Assembly: GCA_045541875.1 (NCBI GenBank)
Contig: JAZQJX010000075.1
Span: 1 to 19,095 of the forward strand
DNA from: RGIG1828 sp045541875
Lineage (GTDB): Bacteria > Bacillota > Clostridia > UMGS1810
Direction of reading: 5' to 3'
DNA: 19,095 bases
Each line of letters begins with the position of its first letter. Position 1 is the first letter of the stretch. The notes beneath the pieces were generated by a model. The model saw only the letters and a program-made list of their open reading frames with translations. It had not been told where the DNA came from and searched no databases. This document shows, in pieces, positions 16,993 through 19,095 of this stretch. Position numbers and translations under genes: made by a program.

Positions 16993-17859
16993 ATGAAAAA
17001 AGTCGGTATCGTGGATTGTTACATCAGCAACTTTCACGCAAATATGTATTATGACCTTTTCAAGAAAATTGCAAAGGATGAACAAAGAGAAGAATATGTT
17101 ATCACTCACATCTATGCAAGCCTTGACGTAAGCCCTGCAAACGGTGAAACCACAGATCAGTGGTGTGAAAGAACAGGAGCAAAAAAATGCGACACCATAA
17201 AAGAAGTTTGTGACAATGTTGATGTTATTATGGTTCTTGCACCAAACAACCCCGAACTTCACGAAGAACTTGTTAAACTTCCCTTTGAAAGCGGAAAACT
17301 TTGCTATGTTGACAAAACTTTTGCTCCCGATTTTGCAACCGCAAAGAGAATCAAAGAATATGGCGACAAATTCGGTGCAAGATACTGGTCAAGTTCTGCA
17401 GTAAGATTTGATCCCGAACTTGACAAATATCTCGGAAAAGAAAACCCTGAAGTAAAGAGTATTCTTGTTCAGGGCGGCAATGTTTTTAAAATCTATTCAA
17501 TCCACTTAGTAGAAGTTATGAACACCGTCATGAAAGGCGGCGCAGATTTTGTTAAATGCATTCATAACGACAACAACCTTATGTTTGAAATAACCTACAA
17601 AGACGGCAGAAAATGTTTCTATCATCAGACAATCGGAATTCCCACACCCTTTGCTGTGTATGTTGACAACGGCGAGGCTTGTGAAGCACACGTTTGCGGT
17701 GAAGAATTCTGGTATACATTTGCAAGAGCACTTATGGACTTTTTCGACACAGGAGTTGCGAAAGTTAATATAAATGATACATTAGAGTGTATCGCTGTAA
17801 GGTCTGCTCTTATGAAAGCAATGGAAAATGTTGGCGAAGTTGTGAAAGTTGAAGAATAA
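16993..17859 (+). CDS. Short Gfo/Idh/MocA-type NAD(P)-dependent oxidoreductase-like protein, 288 aa
   Basis: The N-terminal half has a Rossmann-like plan: MKKVGIVDCYISNFHANMYY where family members usually have a Gly-rich nucleotide loop, then VDVIMVLAPNNPELHEEL (about 75-92), matching the family's 'vD.v.v.tpn..H' stretch. GKLCYVDKTFAPD (about 101-113) sits where the EKP signature normally is; K108 is kept, but proline is replaced. The C-terminal part is the expected mixed alpha/beta substrate domain. At 288 residues it is shorter than the usual 330-400. There is no signal peptide, so it is cytoplasmic. Family members oxidise or reduce sugars and sugar acids, which suits a role downstream of lyase and glycosidase products, but the missing glycine motif means cofactor use should not be assumed. 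Ribosome binding site AAGGAG (16978-16983) is 9 bases before the ATG. It is the last gene of the operon. Confidence 0.7.
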   Translation: MKKVGIVDCYISNFHANMYYDLFKKIAKDEQREEYVITHIYASLDVSPANGETTDQWCERTGAKKCDTIKEVCDNVDVIMVLAPNNPELHEELVKLPFESGKLCYVDKTFAPDFATAKRIKEYGDKFGARYWSSSAVRFDPELDKYLGKENPEVKSILVQGGNVFKIYSIHLVEVMNTVMKGGADFVKCIHNDNNLMFEITYKDGRKCFYHQTIGIPTPFAVYVDNGEACEAHVCGEEFWYTFARALMDFFDTGVAKVNINDTLECIAVRSALMKAMENVGEVVKVEE

Positions 17860-17886
17860 TTTGTCGGTACTCTCTTTTTCCGGGCA

Positions 17887-18044
17887 GTTATCATAACAAT
17901 TCAAACTCACCATGGTGAGTTTGTACATTAACGAATTCCGAAGGAATTCATATCATGATAACATTATTGTCATTTCATGGTGTAGCCATATCATGTGCCA
18001 AAAGGCACATATCATTCTCAAAGATTGAGATGTAAATCTTTGAG
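17887..18044. repeat. Hairpin array B: variable short palindromes joined by a constant ATATCAT linker
   Basis: Successive inverted repeats: 17887-17897 (GTTAT-C-ATAAC); a perfect 22-bp palindrome at 17902-17923 (first half CAAACTCACCA); 17933-17949 (GAATTCC-GAA-GGAATTC); 17955-17973 (ATGATAA/TTGTCAT, one G-U pair); 17977-17989 (ATGGT-GTA-GCCAT, one G-U pair); 17995-18008 (GTGCC-AAAA-GGCAC); and 18016-18030 (TCTCAA-AGA-TTGAGA). ATATCAT occurs at 17950-17956, 17988-17994 and 18009-18015. The last unit can refold: CTCAAAGATT (18017-18026) also pairs with AATCTTTGAG (18035-18044), ending 5 bases before the regulator's ribosome binding site. The design matches array A, but linker and stems differ. 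The array fills nearly the whole gap between operon and regulator. Its function is unknown. Confidence 0.85.
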
Positions 18045-18049
18045 TCAGT

Positions 18050-18054
18050 GGAGG
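18050..18054 (+). promoter_or_regulatory. Ribosome binding site setting the regulator start at ATG 18061
   Basis: GGAGG lies 6 bases before ATG 18061. An in-frame GTG at 17995 would add 22 residues, but it falls inside a hairpin of array B, has no ribosome binding site and would translate the array. Confidence 0.75.
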
Positions 18055-18060
18055 TGTCAT

Positions 18061-18867
18061 ATGAAGGTAAAAACTGAAGCACTCGGCAATATGGAGACTC
18101 TTGTTACGGTTGTAAGAGCAAATCTTCAGATTTGGAATGAGGATATGATTTTTGATTATGAAACCTATGGCAGATCAGGACATCTTCTCTATTATATGCT
18201 TGATAACGAAATAGACTATTGGGCAGACAGCAAAAAGATTTGTACAGTTATGAAAAATGATATCATTTTTCTTCCGTCAGGCTCTAAATATACATCAGTT
18301 ATAAAGGGCGCAAATACTACAACAAGGGGAATAGGTCTTGTTTTTGAACTTGCAACTCCCGATGGCGAACCTATAGAAATTGACTCTCCCATACGTATTC
18401 TTGCTCATGACTCGGGAAGATATTTTTACAAAAGATTTCACAAAATATATCTTTCGAGCATCAACCCATACGGAAGTGCCCTTTCAAGCAAAGCCAATTT
18501 CTATAGCCTTTTGGATTCCTTTTTCTCATCTCACATAAGGGATGAAGAATATGAAAAGAATCTTCATGATATTTTCAATGCCATACACGCACTTGAATAC
18601 AGTCCGGAAGTTAACTATTCAAATGAGCAACTCGCTTCCTTTTGCTATATGAGTAATTCCACTTTTCTTCGTAAGTTCAAAGCATATTCAGGCGGAATCA
18701 CACCTCTTCAATATCGTAACAACATAAGACTTGCTCAGGCAGAAGAACTCATAAACACATCTCTTACAATTGATGAAATTGCTGAGAAACTTGGATTTTA
18801 TGACGGAGCGCATCTTTGTAAGGTGTATAAGAGACTGCGTGGACACACACTAAAAAGAAAAAACTAA
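18061..18867 (+). CDS. AraC-family transcriptional regulator, 268 aa
   Basis: Residues about 1-160 form a beta-rich, cupin-like sensing region (for example NDIIFLPSGSKYTSV). The C-terminal 80 or so residues carry the two helix-turn-helix motifs of the AraC/XylS type: SNEQLASFCYMSNSTFLRKF (from about 190) and LTIDEIAEKLGFYDGAHLCK (from about 235), followed by KRLRGHT in place of the usual G-x-S/T-P-x-x-[FY]-R ending, so the tail is slightly short. Proteins of this kind usually bind a sugar or oligosaccharide and activate neighbouring catabolic genes; here the likely targets are the operon from 5358 and perhaps gene 1, which is inference. No clear promoter of its own was found in the 200 bases upstream, which are taken up by hairpin array B, so it may be read from the operon. 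A strong terminator follows the stop codon. Confidence 0.85.
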   Translation: MKVKTEALGNMETLVTVVRANLQIWNEDMIFDYETYGRSGHLLYYMLDNEIDYWADSKKICTVMKNDIIFLPSGSKYTSVIKGANTTTRGIGLVFELATPDGEPIEIDSPIRILAHDSGRYFYKRFHKIYLSSINPYGSALSSKANFYSLLDSFFSSHIRDEEYEKNLHDIFNAIHALEYSPEVNYSNEQLASFCYMSNSTFLRKFKAYSGGITPLQYRNNIRLAQAEELINTSLTIDEIAEKLGFYDGAHLCKVYKRLRGHTLKRKN

Positions 18868-18883
18868 TAATTTTACAAAAAAA

Positions 18884-18934
18884 GGCGTTGGCTCAGTTTG
18901 GTGAAAATCACCTGCTGAGACACGCCATTTTTTT
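18884..18934 (+). terminator. Intrinsic terminator after the regulator, probably bidirectional
   Basis: Three stacked stems: GGCGT (18884-18888) with ACGCC (18922-18926), CTCAG (18892-18896) with CTGAG (18915-18919), and GGTGA (18900-18904) with TCACC (18908-18912) around AAA. ATTTTTTT follows on the + strand. On the minus strand the same stem is followed by seven Ts (As at 18877-18883), so it can end transcripts coming from the right as well. Confidence 0.8.
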
Positions 18935-18982
18935 GAAAGATAAATTGGAATTTATAGTGCAGTAAGACTTGAACACCTATTG

Positions 18983-19077
18983 GTTTTAGCAGGGCAATTT
19001 TCCCTAAAACTGTGTCAAACCCCTTGATAATACGGAAGTATTCCCTGCGAGCTTTTCCTTGTTTTAGAAAAAATTGC
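18983..19077. repeat. Structured inverted-repeat segment at the right edge
   Basis: GTTTTAG at 18983-18989 pairs with CTAAAAC at 19004-19010. The 17-mer ending there (18994-19010, GCAATTTTCCCTAAAAC) also pairs with 19061-19077 (GTTTTAGAAAAAATTGC) with two mismatches. A small hairpin AATAC-GGAA-GTATT (19029-19042) lies between. It may be part of a dispersed repeat element or a structured RNA cut by the window edge. Confidence 0.4.
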
Positions 19078-19095
19078 CACTGATAAAACTGCTCA

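Larger units (their letters stand above)
18873..19094 (-). other. Open frame entering from the right edge (possible partial gene or repeat element), 73 codons
   Basis: On the minus strand one frame stays open from the window edge to a TAA at 18873-18875, reading EQFYQWQFFLKQGKARREYF near its start and ending TKLSQRLFL. I recognise no family. No start codon or ribosome binding site can be assessed because the frame continues beyond the window. Its last codons are the terminator hairpin of the regulator, and its middle contains several inverted repeats, which suggests a structured non-coding repeat that happens to be open. Confidence 0.2.

Noticed and set aside
17902..17923. The 22-bp perfect palindrome as the operon's terminator
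   Set aside because: No T-tract follows on either strand, and the loop would have to open the centre of the palindrome. It fits better as an array unit or a binding site.
17887..18044. CRISPR array or tandem operator array
   Set aside because: Linkers are seven bases, the spacers are self-complementary and of uneven length, and no two palindromes share a sequence as operators would.
17995..18060. GTG 17995 as the regulator start
   Set aside because: No ribosome binding site precedes it, the codon lies in a hairpin stem, and a well-placed GGAGG precedes ATG 18061.

Overview
The window looks like chromosomal DNA from a low-to-mid GC Gram-positive Firmicute, most likely an uncultured gut or rumen Clostridia-type bacterium. 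Support for this: purine-rich AGGAGG ribosome binding sites, consensus sigma-A promoters, intrinsic terminators, S-layer homology (SLH) domains, copper-amine-oxidase-like 'stalk' domains, and multidomain secreted proteins with Gram-positive signal peptides. All eight confident genes lie on the + strand.

Layout. Positions 1-259 hold a compact array of short hairpins joined by a constant 9-base linker, then the leader of gene 1. Gene 1 (260-4660) is a very large secreted heparinase II/III-type protein. An intergenic region of about 700 bp follows. It holds a stem-loop after gene 1, a perfect-consensus promoter that runs almost at once into a strong terminator (a candidate RNA of about 50 nt), and a second good promoter with a leader of about 360 nt. 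Next come six closely spaced genes that look like one operon: an SLH cell-wall anchor protein (5358-7031), a second envelope protein with degenerate N-terminal SLH repeats (7034-9661), a second heparinase II/III-type protein paralogous to gene 1 but with a different C-terminus (9675-13361), a GH20-like glycosidase with no signal peptide (13386-15227), a secreted all-beta, lectin-like protein (15272-16948), and a short Gfo/Idh/MocA-type oxidoreductase (16993-17859). A second hairpin array with a different linker (ATATCAT) fills the gap before an AraC-family regulator (18061-18867). A bidirectional-looking terminator and a structured repeat-like segment reach the right edge.

How the genes may work together (inference): the locus resembles a Gram-positive glycan-utilisation locus. 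Two large exported lyase-like enzymes with N-terminal carbohydrate-binding-like domains would cut an acidic polysaccharide outside the cell. SLH and beta-sandwich proteins would organise the surface. A cytoplasmic GH20-like enzyme and a dehydrogenase would process imported oligosaccharides, and the AraC-type protein would sense the substrate. No transporter is visible in the window and the substrate cannot be read from the sequence.

The least explained parts are the two hairpin arrays flanking the seven structural genes, the promoter-terminator pair at 4793-4879, and the near-identical DNA patches shared by the two lyase paralogs.
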